Notes under the pieces: generated by a model
Database searches by the model: none
Told to the model about the DNA's origin: nothing
Seen by the model: the letters and a program-made list of their open reading frames with translations, nothing else
Source: Thermoleophilia bacterium
Lineage (GTDB): Bacteria > Actinomycetota > Thermoleophilia > Gaiellales > Gaiellaceae
Assembly (NCBI GenBank): GCA_025935275.1
Contig: JAICVP010000078.1
Span: forward strand, 1-8,482
Reading direction: 5' to 3'
DNA: 8,482 nt
Shown: in pieces, positions 1 through 7,095 of the stretch
Position numbering within the stretch: the stretch's first letter is position 1
Layout of the letters: every line of letters starts with the position of its first letter
Made by a program: the position numbers and the translations under genes

Positions 1-737
1 CGGATTGCGCGGAGCTGCGTCTCCGCAGCGCGGCTCGCACGGACGATGTTCGCGTGGTCGGCGTTGGCGAGCCGGTTCGCCCGCGCGCGGGTCGACGCCA
101 CGACTGCGCTCTCCTCGAGGGTCAAGGCAGCCTGGTGGGCCCCTAGGAAGGCGAGGAGCTCGGCGATCGTGTCGGTCGACTTCGCGTAGGCGACGGCGTG
201 CCGGCCGCGGTCGTGCACGGCCAGCCGGAAGCCTTCCGCCTGGGCGAGCGACGAAAGGAGCTCTGCTCCCTCCACGTTCGCGCTGCGCAGCTCGAGGTGC
301 GCGTTCCGCGGCCCGCTCACGGATCCCGAGGCCAGCAGTGCCCCACGGAGGTAGGCGGCGCGGCAGCAGGAGCGCGCGACGACGCGCCCGGCCGGGCGTT
401 CGAGCGGAGCGAGCCGCGAGTCCAACACGCCTGCCTCGTTCAGCACCTGCAGCGCTCGGGCGTCGTCGTCGATGTGGATCTGGAACCGAGTCGCGTGCTC
501 GAACGACTGGCTCTTGAACGTGCGGATCTCGCCGGGGACGTCGTACGAACGCAGGAGTGCGAAGGCACGCCGGGCAACTGCCGGGCTCGCCACCTCGAGG
601 TGGAGTGAGATGCGGCCCGAGCCGCGGAAATGGACGCTGCCCGCCGTTCGGACGAGCGCCGAGAGCTCGGCGAGGCGGCAGCAAGCCTTGCGCGGGTCGA
701 TGCCCGCGAGCTCGGCGCGGACGTCCTCAGAGAGCAT
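1..737 (-). CDS. whiA: WhiA family DNA-binding regulator, 5' part only (C-terminus beyond left edge)
   Basis: Reading the minus strand from ATG at 737 gives 245 residues with no stop before the window edge. Recognisable WhiA stretches are an early CCRLAEL segment (residues 19-25), RAAYLRGALLASGSVSGP (126-143), a FLGAHQAALTLEE stretch (197-209) and NRLANADHANIVRASRAA (221-238), which closely follows Streptomyces WhiA. The family is usually about 320-330 residues: a LAGLIDADG-like N-terminal domain without nuclease activity and a C-terminal helix-turn-helix. Here the N-terminal part is present and the HTH lies outside the window. In Streptomyces, WhiA controls sporulation and division genes; in other Gram-positives it affects division and chromosome segregation. 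The start codon lies inside the end of ogt (11-bp overlap), so the two are probably cotranscribed and translationally coupled. The usual neighbours rapZ and yvcK are not adjacent on the visible side. Confidence 0.9.
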   Translation of the reverse strand, partial: MLSEDVRAELAGIDPRKACCRLAELSALVRTAGSVHFRGSGRISLHLEVASPAVARRAFALLRSYDVPGEIRTFKSQSFEHATRFQIHIDDDARALQVLNEAGVLDSRLAPLERPAGRVVARSCCRAAYLRGALLASGSVSGPRNAHLELRSANVEGAELLSSLAQAEGFRLAVHDRGRHAVAYAKSTDTIAELLAFLGAHQAALTLEESAVVASTRARANRLANADHANIVRASRAAETQLRAI

Positions 738-1188
738 GCTCGAGCTCGAGCAGGCGCCGCTTGTACTCGCCGCCGAGCGATCCGTAGCCGCCGAGCCCTG
801 CGGCCGATACCACGCGATGGCACGGCACGACGAGCGGGAACCGGTTGCCGGCGCAGAACGTGCCCGCTGCGCGGTGCGCGTTCGGGCGCCCGGCCAGCGC
901 GGCGAGCTCTCCGTACGTGACGGTCTCGCCGTACGGCACCTCCCGCAGCGCCTGCGCGAGGGCGAGCTGGAAGTCGGTGGCCCACGAGAGGTCGAGCTCG
1001 ACATCGTCGAAGTCGACCGGCTCGCCTTCGAAATAGCTTCGGATCCGCTCGCTCAGTGGGTACTCACGCGCCTCGGCGCGCGTCTCTCGCGCGGCCGGCA
1101 GCTCGTGGTAGAGCAGCTGGTCGCCGTCGAGGTAGAGCTCGCCAACTCCCCAGCCCGGGACCTCGTACGAGAGCACCTGCACCTCCAT
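727..1188 (-). CDS. ogt: Methylated-DNA--[protein]-cysteine S-methyltransferase (Ogt/MGMT type)
   Basis: A 153-residue suicide repair enzyme that transfers O6-alkyl groups from guanine (and O4-alkylthymine) to its own cysteine. The PCHRV active-site motif is present with nucleophile Cys123. PYGETVTYGELA (85-96) supplies the helix with Tyr92, the RAAG motif carries the arginine finger Arg106, and Asn115 is the hinge residue. The C-terminal GGYGSLGGEYKRRLLELE segment is also typical. There is no Ada-type regulatory domain. I chose ATG at 1188 because MEVQVLSYEVPGWGVGELYLDG reads as a natural family N-terminus. Upstream in-frame ATGs at 1203 and 1251 would run into the divergent pruA gene, although 1203 is possible. 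Only a weak GGAA precedes the chosen start. The 3' end overlaps whiA. No convincing promoter is seen, so it would have to lie within the pruA 5' coding region. Confidence 0.93.
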   Translation of the reverse strand: MEVQVLSYEVPGWGVGELYLDGDQLLYHELPAARETRAEAREYPLSERIRSYFEGEPVDFDDVELDLSWATDFQLALAQALREVPYGETVTYGELAALAGRPNAHRAAGTFCAGNRFPLVVPCHRVVSAAGLGGYGSLGGEYKRRLLELEHAL

Positions 1189-1193
1189 AGAAT
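1188..1193 (+). promoter_or_regulatory. Candidate -10 element of a leaderless pruA promoter
   Basis: TAGAAT fits the TANNNT -10 consensus and ends 8 nt before the pruA ATG at 1202, so transcription would begin at or within a base or two of the start codon. No Shine-Dalgarno sequence precedes the ATG, which agrees with a leaderless mRNA. A -35 element about 17 bp upstream is not recognisable. The hexamer overlaps the first base of the divergent ogt start codon. Confidence 0.5.
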
Positions 1194-1201
1194 GCCGTTC
1201 C

Positions 1202-2854
<1,653 letters not shown>

Positions 2855-2866
2855 CCCCTCCGGGGG
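2855..2866 (+). terminator. Short GC hairpin directly after pruA
   Basis: Immediately after the TAA stop, CCCC pairs with GGGG around a UCCG loop, which belongs to the unusually stable UNCG tetraloop class. ATTT follows, so there is only a trace of a U-tract. The 4-bp stem is too short to call a strong terminator, and read-through into the next gene is plausible. Confidence 0.3.
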
Positions 2867-2882
2867 ATTTGGCTGGACGGTT

Positions 2883-2909
2883 CCGCGCCGAAAGTCGCGG
2901 TAGGGGTAT
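2883..2909 (+). promoter_or_regulatory. Leader of the MshEN-domain gene: small hairpin, then an SD-like or -10-like G-rich element
   Basis: CCGCG (2883-2887) and CGCGG (2896-2900) can pair around an 8-nt loop. Next comes TAGGGGTAT (2901-2909), followed by CACC and the ATG at 2914. AGGGG at 2902-2906 with 7 nt to the ATG is a good Shine-Dalgarno sequence. Alternatively, GGGTAT at 2904-2909 resembles the -10 of SigB/SigF-type stress sigma factors and sits at leaderless distance from the start, but no well-spaced GTTT -35 partner is evident. The Shine-Dalgarno reading is simpler. Confidence 0.4.
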
Positions 2910-2913
2910 CACC

Positions 2914-3285
2914 ATGCCTGAGCCGCTTTCAGACGCAGCGCACGACGCCTACTGGCGTCCCCTCGGCCAGCTCCTCGTCCAGCGCGGCCTGCTGGCGGCT
3001 GACGAGCTCGAGGCGGCGCTCGACGAGCAGGAACGCACCGGCGGCCTCCTCGGCGAGATTCTGATGCGGCACGGCCTCCTCTCCAGGCTCGCGCTCGCGA
3101 GCAGCCTCCACGAGCAGTCACTCGCGCCCGAGCCCGAAAGCGGCTTCGGCTCCGGCCTGCGCAGCGCCCTCGGAGGCGCCGACGTGGATCCGCAGATGCG
3201 GGAGGTCCCCGGCGACGAGCCCGAGATGGAAGGCGGCTTCGGCTCGGGGCTGCGCCGCGCCCTCGAGCGGCACGAAGAGCCCTAG
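2914..3285 (+). CDS. Small stand-alone MshEN-like domain protein with twin GFGSGLRxAL motifs
   Basis: A 123-residue soluble protein that I cannot assign to a named gene. Residues 16-68 hold two tandem copies of the pattern LGxxLxxxGLL...Q: Leu17 to Gln39 and Leu46 to Gln68, a 29-residue period. This is the layout of the MshEN (T2SS ATPase N-terminal, GspE_N) domain, which in several family members binds cyclic di-GMP. The Arg that normally opens each motif is replaced by Pro16 and Leu45, so ligand binding is doubtful. No ATPase domain follows. Instead the acidic C-terminal half carries GFGSGLRSAL (77-86) and GFGSGLRRAL (108-117), 31 residues apart, perhaps docking or amphipathic motifs. The start at 2914 is supported by AGGGG 7 nt upstream. 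The gene lies 59 bp after pruA on the same strand and shares a CTAG with the uvrC stop. Confidence 0.8.
   Translation: MPEPLSDAAHDAYWRPLGQLLVQRGLLAADELEAALDEQERTGGLLGEILMRHGLLSRLALASSLHEQSLAPEPESGFGSGLRSALGGADVDPQMREVPGDEPEMEGGFGSGLRRALERHEEP
3142..3264 (+). repeat. Two-copy intragenic repeat encoding GFGSGLRxAL
   Basis: The copies at 3142-3171 and 3235-3264 are 93 nt apart and in the same frame. By eye they differ at only 3 of about 31 bases, including two third-position changes, so the peptide is nearly unchanged (S/R at one site). They indicate either a recent duplication or selection on a short functional motif. Confidence 0.75.
3282..3285. other. CTAG shared by two convergent stop codons
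   Basis: The palindromic tetranucleotide supplies TAG (3283-3285) to the plus-strand MshEN-like gene and TAG (3284-3282) to uvrC on the minus strand, so the two genes overlap tail-to-tail by 4 bp. There is no room for terminators outside the coding sequences, so each transcript must run antisense into its neighbour or end inside it. Confidence 0.9.
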
Positions 3286-5153
3286 GCTCCGCCCGCCTTG
3301 TGCAGGGCCGCGTAGATCTGGCGCCCCGTCTTCGCCGGCACCCCGGGCACGCCTTCGAACTCCTCGGGCCCGGCGGCGAGGATCCGCTCCGGCGAGCCGA
3401 AGTGCCTCATGAGAGCGCGCCGACGAGCGGGCCCGACTCCGGGTAGGGCGTCGAGGATCGATTCGTGCGCGCGCGACTCGCGGCGCTGCCGGTGAAAGCC
3501 GAGCGCGAAACGGTGAGCCTCGTCGCGGATCCGCTGAAGGAGCTGCAGGCCGGGCGAGGCCGGGTCGAGCGCGATCGGGTCGGGCCTCCCAGGGACGAAG
3601 ACCTCCTCCTCCTTCTTCGCGAGCGCGATCACCGCCACGCGCGGGAGGTCGTAGGCCTGCATGGCCGCGAGCGCGGCCGAGAGCTGGCCCTTGCCGCCGT
3701 CGATGACCACGAGGTTCGGGATCGCGGCGAACCCTTCGTCGTAGGTCTCGTTCGTGGTCGCCGGCTTGGCGCGGGCGAACCGGCGCGAGACCACCTCGGC
3801 CATCATGGCGAAGTCGTCCTGGCCGCCCTCCTTGCGGATCCCGAACTTGCGGTAGTGCGCCTTCTTCGGCAGCGCGTCCTGGAAGACGACCATCGAGCCC
3901 ACGGGCGCCTGGTCCTGGATGTTGGAGATGTCGAAGCACTCGATCCGCAGCGGCAGACTCTCGAGGTTGAGCGACTCGCGCAGCTCCTCGAGTGCCTCGA
4001 TGCGGCGCAGACGCTTGCGCTCGGTCTGGGCGCTGTCGTGTTCGAGCGCGAGCTCCGCGTTCTGCTGCGCGAGCTCCTGCAAGCGCCGCTTCTCGCCGCG
4101 CTGGGCGGGCCTGACCTCGACGCGCGAGCCGCGCTCCTCGGACAGGAACTCCGAGAGCGCGCCGCTCGGCCGCGCTTCGGGCGGAACGATGATCTGGGGC
4201 GGGATGCTCGGCGCGCTGCCGTAGTACTCGAGCGCGAACGCCTCGAGCAGCGAGTCGAGATCCTGGCCGGCGACGTTCTCGAGGAAGAAGCTGTGCCGGT
4301 CGGTAAGGCGGCCGCCGCGCAGCGGGAAGACCTGCACGGCCGCGCCGTCGCCTCCCACCGCGATCCCGATCACGTCCACGGTCCCGATCGCGCGCTTGTC
4401 CGCGGCCTGGCGCTCGGCCAGGTGGCGCACCGAGTAGAGCCGGTTCCGGTAGCGGGCCGCGGCCTCGAAGTCCTGCTGCTCGGCCGCCGCGCGCATCTTC
4501 TCCTCCAGCTCGCGCTGGATCGGCCGGCTCTCGCCCGACAGGAACTCGATCACGCGCTTGATGATCTCGCGATAGTCCTCTTTCGAGACGTAGCCCACGC
4601 ATGGAGCCAGGCAGCGGTCGATGTGGTAGTCGAGGCAGGGGATCCCCGAGTGGCGGCCGGGTTGCGGGCCCTCGCAGGGCCGGTAGGGGAAGACCCGGTT
4701 GAGGACGTCGAGGGTTTCCCGCACCTTCTTTGCGTTCGCGTACGGGCCGAAGTAGACGACTCCGCGCCGGTGCCGCTCGCGCGTGAACATGACGCGTGGA
4801 TAGTCGTCCTCCACCGTCACGGCGATGTACGGATAAGACTTGTCGTCGCGCAGCCGGACGTTGAAGGGCGGGCGGTGCCGGCGAATGAGGTTCTGCTCGA
4901 GGTGGAACGCCTCCGTCTCGTTGGAGGTGACGATCACCTCGATCCGGTCGACCCGCTCGGTGAGATTCTCGAGGCCGGGCCGCGAGTCACCGCCGCGGAA
5001 GTACGAGCGGACCCGCGGGCGGAGGCTCTTGGCCTTGCCGACGTAGAGGACGACGTCCTTGGGGCCGCGGAAGAGGTAGACGCCCGGCTTCGCCGGGATG
5101 CCCTTCAGCTGCGCTTCGATGCGCTCGGTGCGGTTTTCTGCCGTCGTAGCCAT
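3282..5153 (-). CDS. uvrC: Excinuclease ABC subunit C
   Basis: A full-length 623-residue dual-incision nuclease of nucleotide excision repair, which cuts both sides of a lesion marked by UvrA/UvrB. The order is an N-terminal GIY-YIG nuclease (PGVY 23-26, YVG 37-39, Glu79/Glu81 region) for the 3' cut, then four cysteines C160-X12-C173-X7-C181-X3-C185 matching the [4Fe-4S] ligands described in UvrC. A UVR motif for UvrB contact follows (about 211-245), then the RNase H-like nuclease for the 5' cut with Asp408 (CFDIS), Asp485 (VVIDGGKGQL) and His547 (RDEAHRFA). A helix-hairpin-helix pair at about 565-618 closes it. Start ATG at 5153 follows TAGGCT by 9 nt and a weak GAAGAG. The gene diverges from a diadenylate cyclase gene 58 bp away and converges on the MshEN-like gene. 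Every catalytic residue expected is present. Confidence 0.98.
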   Translation of the reverse strand: MATTAENRTERIEAQLKGIPAKPGVYLFRGPKDVVLYVGKAKSLRPRVRSYFRGGDSRPGLENLTERVDRIEVIVTSNETEAFHLEQNLIRRHRPPFNVRLRDDKSYPYIAVTVEDDYPRVMFTRERHRRGVVYFGPYANAKKVRETLDVLNRVFPYRPCEGPQPGRHSGIPCLDYHIDRCLAPCVGYVSKEDYREIIKRVIEFLSGESRPIQRELEEKMRAAAEQQDFEAAARYRNRLYSVRHLAERQAADKRAIGTVDVIGIAVGGDGAAVQVFPLRGGRLTDRHSFFLENVAGQDLDSLLEAFALEYYGSAPSIPPQIIVPPEARPSGALSEFLSEERGSRVEVRPAQRGEKRRLQELAQQNAELALEHDSAQTERKRLRRIEALEELRESLNLESLPLRIECFDISNIQDQAPVGSMVVFQDALPKKAHYRKFGIRKEGGQDDFAMMAEVVSRRFARAKPATTNETYDEGFAAIPNLVVIDGGKGQLSAALAAMQAYDLPRVAVIALAKKEEEVFVPGRPDPIALDPASPGLQLLQRIRDEAHRFALGFHRQRRESRAHESILDALPGVGPARRRALMRHFGSPERILAAGPEEFEGVPGVPAKTGRQIYAALHKAGGA

Positions 5154-5211
5154 GGCTCTTCAAGCCTAGCCGGGGGAATATGGGCGTCCGGTCGGCGGTT
5201 GTACCTGGAGC
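5154..5211. promoter_or_regulatory. Divergent uvrC / diadenylate cyclase intergenic region
   Basis: These 58 bp must drive both genes. On the minus strand TAGGCT (5168-5163) fits TANNNT and lies 9 nt before the uvrC ATG, giving a leaderless or nearly leaderless start. On the plus strand no clean TANNNT is seen before the ATG at 5212, and GGAG (5207-5210) is only one base from the start codon, too close for a normal ribosome binding site. No LexA-type box was recognised. Confidence 0.4.
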
Positions 5212-5829
5212 ATGGCCACGCCAGCCCAGCCCGAGTTCCTCGAGGCCACGTACGGCTCCGTCTGCCGCAGCACCCGCTGCGAGGAGAAGAGACGCCGAAC
5301 GCTCGAGAGCGTCGTCCACCTCGCGGTGGAGCTTGCCCGCGAGGGCCGCGAGGGGCGCAAGGTCGGCACGCTCTTCGTCATCGGCGACGTCGACAACGTC
5401 CTCGCACAGTCGCGCTCGCTGCTTTTGGACCCGCTCTACGGCCATTCGGAGGACCTCCTGCACGTCGAGCGGCCGGAGTTCCGCGAGACGGTCAAGGAGC
5501 TCGCGCAGCTCGACGGTGCCTTCGTCGTCAAGGACGACGGAACGTTCGTCTCCGCCGGGCGCTACGTGGACGTCGAGGTCGGCGCGCCCGAGAACTTCCT
5601 CCCGGGGCTCGGCACCAGGCACGCCGCCGCGGCCTCCGTGAGCCGGCAGACGAACGCGATCGCCGTGGTCGTCTCGCAGAGCTCGGTTGTCCGCGTTTTC
5701 GCCGACGGCCAGGTGCGGGCCGAGATCATCCCGGAGCTCTTCCTCATGTCGAAGGAAGGCCTCTTCGCCTCGCGCGCGGACGTGCGCCAGGTGCCCGAGG
5801 CGGGCGTCACGCTCGCCGTCGCCGACTAG
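5212..5829 (+). CDS. Soluble DAC (DisA_N) domain diadenylate cyclase
   Basis: A 205-residue protein expected to condense two ATP into cyclic di-AMP. The DAC core follows an N-terminal helical segment (about 25-48). GTLFVIGDVDNVLAQSR (52-68) and GH (77-78) are typical of the single-domain DAC proteins related to archaeal DacZ. The catalytic DGA is at 101-103 and the nucleotide-binding GTRHAAAAS at 134-142, followed by AIAVVVSQSS (149-158). There are no transmembrane helices, unlike CdaA, and no helix-hairpin-helix DNA-binding domain, unlike DisA. The usual RHR triplet reads Arg136-His137-Ala138, so the third position differs. The N-terminus has a Cys18/Cys23 pair. The gene is head-to-head with uvrC. 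In Gram-positives c-di-AMP controls potassium and osmolyte uptake and reports DNA integrity. Which of these applies here is unknown, and no c-di-AMP phosphodiesterase is present in the window. Confidence 0.88.
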   Translation: MATPAQPEFLEATYGSVCRSTRCEEKRRRTLESVVHLAVELAREGREGRKVGTLFVIGDVDNVLAQSRSLLLDPLYGHSEDLLHVERPEFRETVKELAQLDGAFVVKDDGTFVSAGRYVDVEVGAPENFLPGLGTRHAAAASVSRQTNAIAVVVSQSSVVRVFADGQVRAEIIPELFLMSKEGLFASRADVRQVPEAGVTLAVAD

Positions 5830-5833
5830 GGGT

Positions 5834-5869
5834 GAGCCCACCCGGTTGCCCGCTTTGTCGAGTGGGCTC
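5834..5869 (+). terminator. Candidate stem-loop after the diadenylate cyclase gene
   Basis: GAGCCCAC (5834-5841) is perfectly complementary to GTGGGCTC (5862-5869), giving an 8-bp stem with a 20-nt loop just past the stop codon. It has no U-tract, as is common for actinobacterial hairpin terminators. A smaller competing hairpin, GGGTG (5830-5834) with CACCC (5839-5843), uses some of the same bases, so the two cannot form together. Confidence 0.4.
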
Positions 5870-5879
5870 CCTTCGAAGG
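5870..5879. promoter_or_regulatory. Perfect 10-bp palindrome upstream of chdC
   Basis: CCTTCGAAGG is self-complementary and lies about 40-49 bp before the predicted chdC transcription start, next to where a -35 element would be. It could be a half-turn operator for a dimeric regulator such as an iron, heme or redox sensor, or it may be chance. I do not recognise it as the box of a named regulator. Confidence 0.3.
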
Positions 5880-5906
5880 TAGGGCGGAAAACGTGACCTG
5901 AGCGGC

Positions 5907-5912
5907 TACGAT
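5907..5912 (+). promoter_or_regulatory. -10 element of a leaderless chdC promoter
   Basis: TACGAT fits TANNNT and ends exactly 6 nt before the GTG at 5919, so transcription is expected to start at the first base of the start codon. There is no Shine-Dalgarno sequence in the 20 bp before the GTG. The same TANNNT-N6-GTG spacing occurs at two other genes in this window. Confidence 0.6.
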
Positions 5913-5918
5913 TGCGCC

Positions 5919-6623
5919 GTGGCCGGGGAGACCTCGACCCAATACGTCGCGTACACGCTGTACAAGGCGGACCCCGCCTGGCTGCGCCTTCCCATCGAGG
6001 AGCGCAACGCGGGCAAGGAGGCTTTCGCCGAGGTCGTGGCCGCCTGGCAGGATCGGATGGAGCTCCGTTCCTACAGCCTCGTCGGCGTCCGCCCCGAGGT
6101 CGACTTCATGCTCTGGAAGCTGACCGAGCGCTACGACGACCTTCGCGAGCTGACCACGGACCTGAACGGCACGCCGCTCGCCTCCTACCTCTCGACGCCG
6201 TACTCCTACCTCGCCGCGGCCGAGCCGTCCCAGTACTTCGAGCAGAAGAGCAAACGGCCCCGCAAGGTGGTGCCGCGTGGCGCGCCCTACCTCGTCGTCT
6301 ATCCGTTCGTGAAGAAGCGCGAGTGGTACGCGCTGCCGATGGACGACCGCCGGCGCGCGATGCAGGAGCACGCAGCGGTCGGGAGCCGCTTCGTGACGAT
6401 CACGAACCACACGACCTACTCGTTCGGGATCGACGATCAGGAGTTCATGACGGCGTTCGAGTGCGAGGAGCCGTCCGACTTCCTCCAGCTGATGAAGACC
6501 CTGCGCGAGACCGAGGCGTCGCGCTACACGGAGCGGGACACGCCGATCTTCGTTGGCACGGCGCAGGAACTGTCCGAGATCCTGGACTCGCTGGACGGCG
6601 CAGCCGCCCGCATCCAGGCGTGA
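5919..6623 (+). CDS. chdC: Coproheme decarboxylase (chlorite dismutase family, HemQ)
   Basis: A 234-residue protein that performs the last step of the coproporphyrin-dependent heme pathway of Gram-positives: peroxide-driven oxidative decarboxylation of two propionates of coproheme III to give heme b. YPFVKKREWYALPMDDRRRAMQEH (128-151) matches the family. Tyr128 is equivalent to the catalytic radical tyrosine (Tyr147 in Listeria), Lys132 to Lys151, and His151 to the proximal iron ligand (His174). SFGIDDQEFMTAFE and SRYTERDTPIFVG (201-213) complete the signature. Thirteen residues after the proximal His, where Listeria has Gln187 and true chlorite dismutases have the distal Arg, this protein has His164. 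The GTG start is favoured by the TACGAT hexamer 6 nt upstream and by the lack of a nearby in-frame ATG. No other heme gene is in the window. Confidence 0.92.
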   Translation: MAGETSTQYVAYTLYKADPAWLRLPIEERNAGKEAFAEVVAAWQDRMELRSYSLVGVRPEVDFMLWKLTERYDDLRELTTDLNGTPLASYLSTPYSYLAAAEPSQYFEQKSKRPRKVVPRGAPYLVVYPFVKKREWYALPMDDRRRAMQEHAAVGSRFVTITNHTTYSFGIDDQEFMTAFECEEPSDFLQLMKTLRETEASRYTERDTPIFVGTAQELSEILDSLDGAAARIQA

Positions 6624-6628
6624 GAATC

Positions 6629-6652
6629 GGGGCCGCCGCGTACGGCGGCCCC
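6629..6652. terminator. Bidirectional 10-bp GC hairpin between chdC and a convergent gene
   Basis: GGGGCCGCCG (6629-6638) and CGGCGGCCCC (6643-6652) are perfect complements around a CGTA loop, located between the chdC stop (6623) and the TAA of the convergent membrane protein gene (6666-6664). Neither strand has a U-tract after the stem; on the plus strand AAAA follows. Such U-less stems placed between convergent genes serve as terminators in actinobacteria, and this one can serve both directions. Confidence 0.8.
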
Positions 6653-6663
6653 AAAAGCTCGTC

Positions 6664-7017
6664 TTAGCCGTCCGACCGGTTGTTCGGCATGTCGTCGCGG
6701 TCTGCCCAGTAGGGCTCGCTGCTGCCGGCCTTCGCGAGGCCGCGGCTGACCATGTAGGCCGCCCCGACGATTGCCACATACAACCAGGCGCGAGAGGCGG
6801 AGAATGCGTCCCCACCGTTACCGCCGGCCGAACCGCTGTCGCCGTCGTCACCGACGAGCCACGCCGCGATGAGGATGCCGACGATCAGCGCGACCATCGC
6901 CCAAAACTCAGTGGTCTTGAACGCGTTCTTCGTCTCGGTGGTCAAGCGACCGAGCGTTGTGCTGCCGTTGCTGCGAGGAACGGACGCAGTGCGCGCCCTG
7001 TTGACTTCCACTGCCAT
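6664..7017 (-). CDS. Small two-helix membrane protein of unknown function
   Basis: A 117-residue protein not recognised as a named family. It has a basic, Ser/Thr-rich N-terminal segment (1-36, containing SVPRSNGSTTLGRLTTETKN), a first transmembrane helix at about 39-56 (WAMVALIVGILIAAWLVG), an Asp/Gly/Ser-rich loop (57-73) and a second helix at about 77-92. The polar tail is rich in Asp/Arg/Asn. The loop and both basic flanks suggest both termini in the cytoplasm with the acidic glycine-rich loop outside. The start is fixed at 7017 by AAAGGGG placed 5 nt before the ATG; an upstream in-frame ATG at 7038 would leave that site inside the coding sequence. It is convergent with chdC across a strong hairpin and follows the membrane protein pair upstream after a 78-bp gap, so it may have its own promoter, which I could not identify. 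Confidence 0.75.
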   Translation of the reverse strand: MAVEVNRARTASVPRSNGSTTLGRLTTETKNAFKTTEFWAMVALIVGILIAAWLVGDDGDSGSAGGNGGDAFSASRAWLYVAIVGAAYMVSRGLAKAGSSEPYWADRDDMPNNRSDG

Positions 7018-7022
7018 TGTGA

Positions 7023-7027
7023 CCCCT
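7023..7027 (-). promoter_or_regulatory. Ribosome binding site deciding the start at 7017
   Basis: AGGGG on the minus strand, within AAAGGGG, lies 5 nt before the ATG. It is the clearest Shine-Dalgarno sequence in the window and contrasts with several neighbours that appear to lack one. Confidence 0.7.
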
Positions 7028-7077
7028 TTCGTCCGCACACCCGTCCGGCGCGCGTACCTGACTCTGCCCGGTCGTGC

Positions 7078-7092
7078 CGGCGGTAAACGCCG
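7078..7092 (-). terminator. Short hairpin after the 123-residue membrane protein gene
   Basis: CGGCG (7078-7082) and CGCCG (7088-7092) pair around a 5-nt loop starting 3 bp past the minus-strand stop at 7096. The stem is only 5 bp and no U-tract follows, so this is a weak terminator candidate. The rest of the 78-bp gap up to 7018 shows no clear TANNNT promoter for the next gene. Confidence 0.3.
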
Positions 7093-7095
7093 AGG

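Noticed and set aside
2855..2913. A c-di-GMP riboswitch before the MshEN-like gene
   Set aside because: The gap is only 59 nt, with one 4-bp and one 5-bp stem and none of the conserved GEMM joints I would expect.
3465..5882. Long plus-strand open frame (about 805 codons) antisense to uvrC
   Set aside because: High GC removes stops on the antisense strand. The product is a low-complexity Arg/Ala/Leu mixture with no domain, while the opposite strand encodes a perfect UvrC.
6629..6652. The strong inverted repeat as a transposon end or attachment site
   Set aside because: It occurs once, sits precisely between convergent stops and has no flanking direct repeat or integrase, so a terminator explains it fully.
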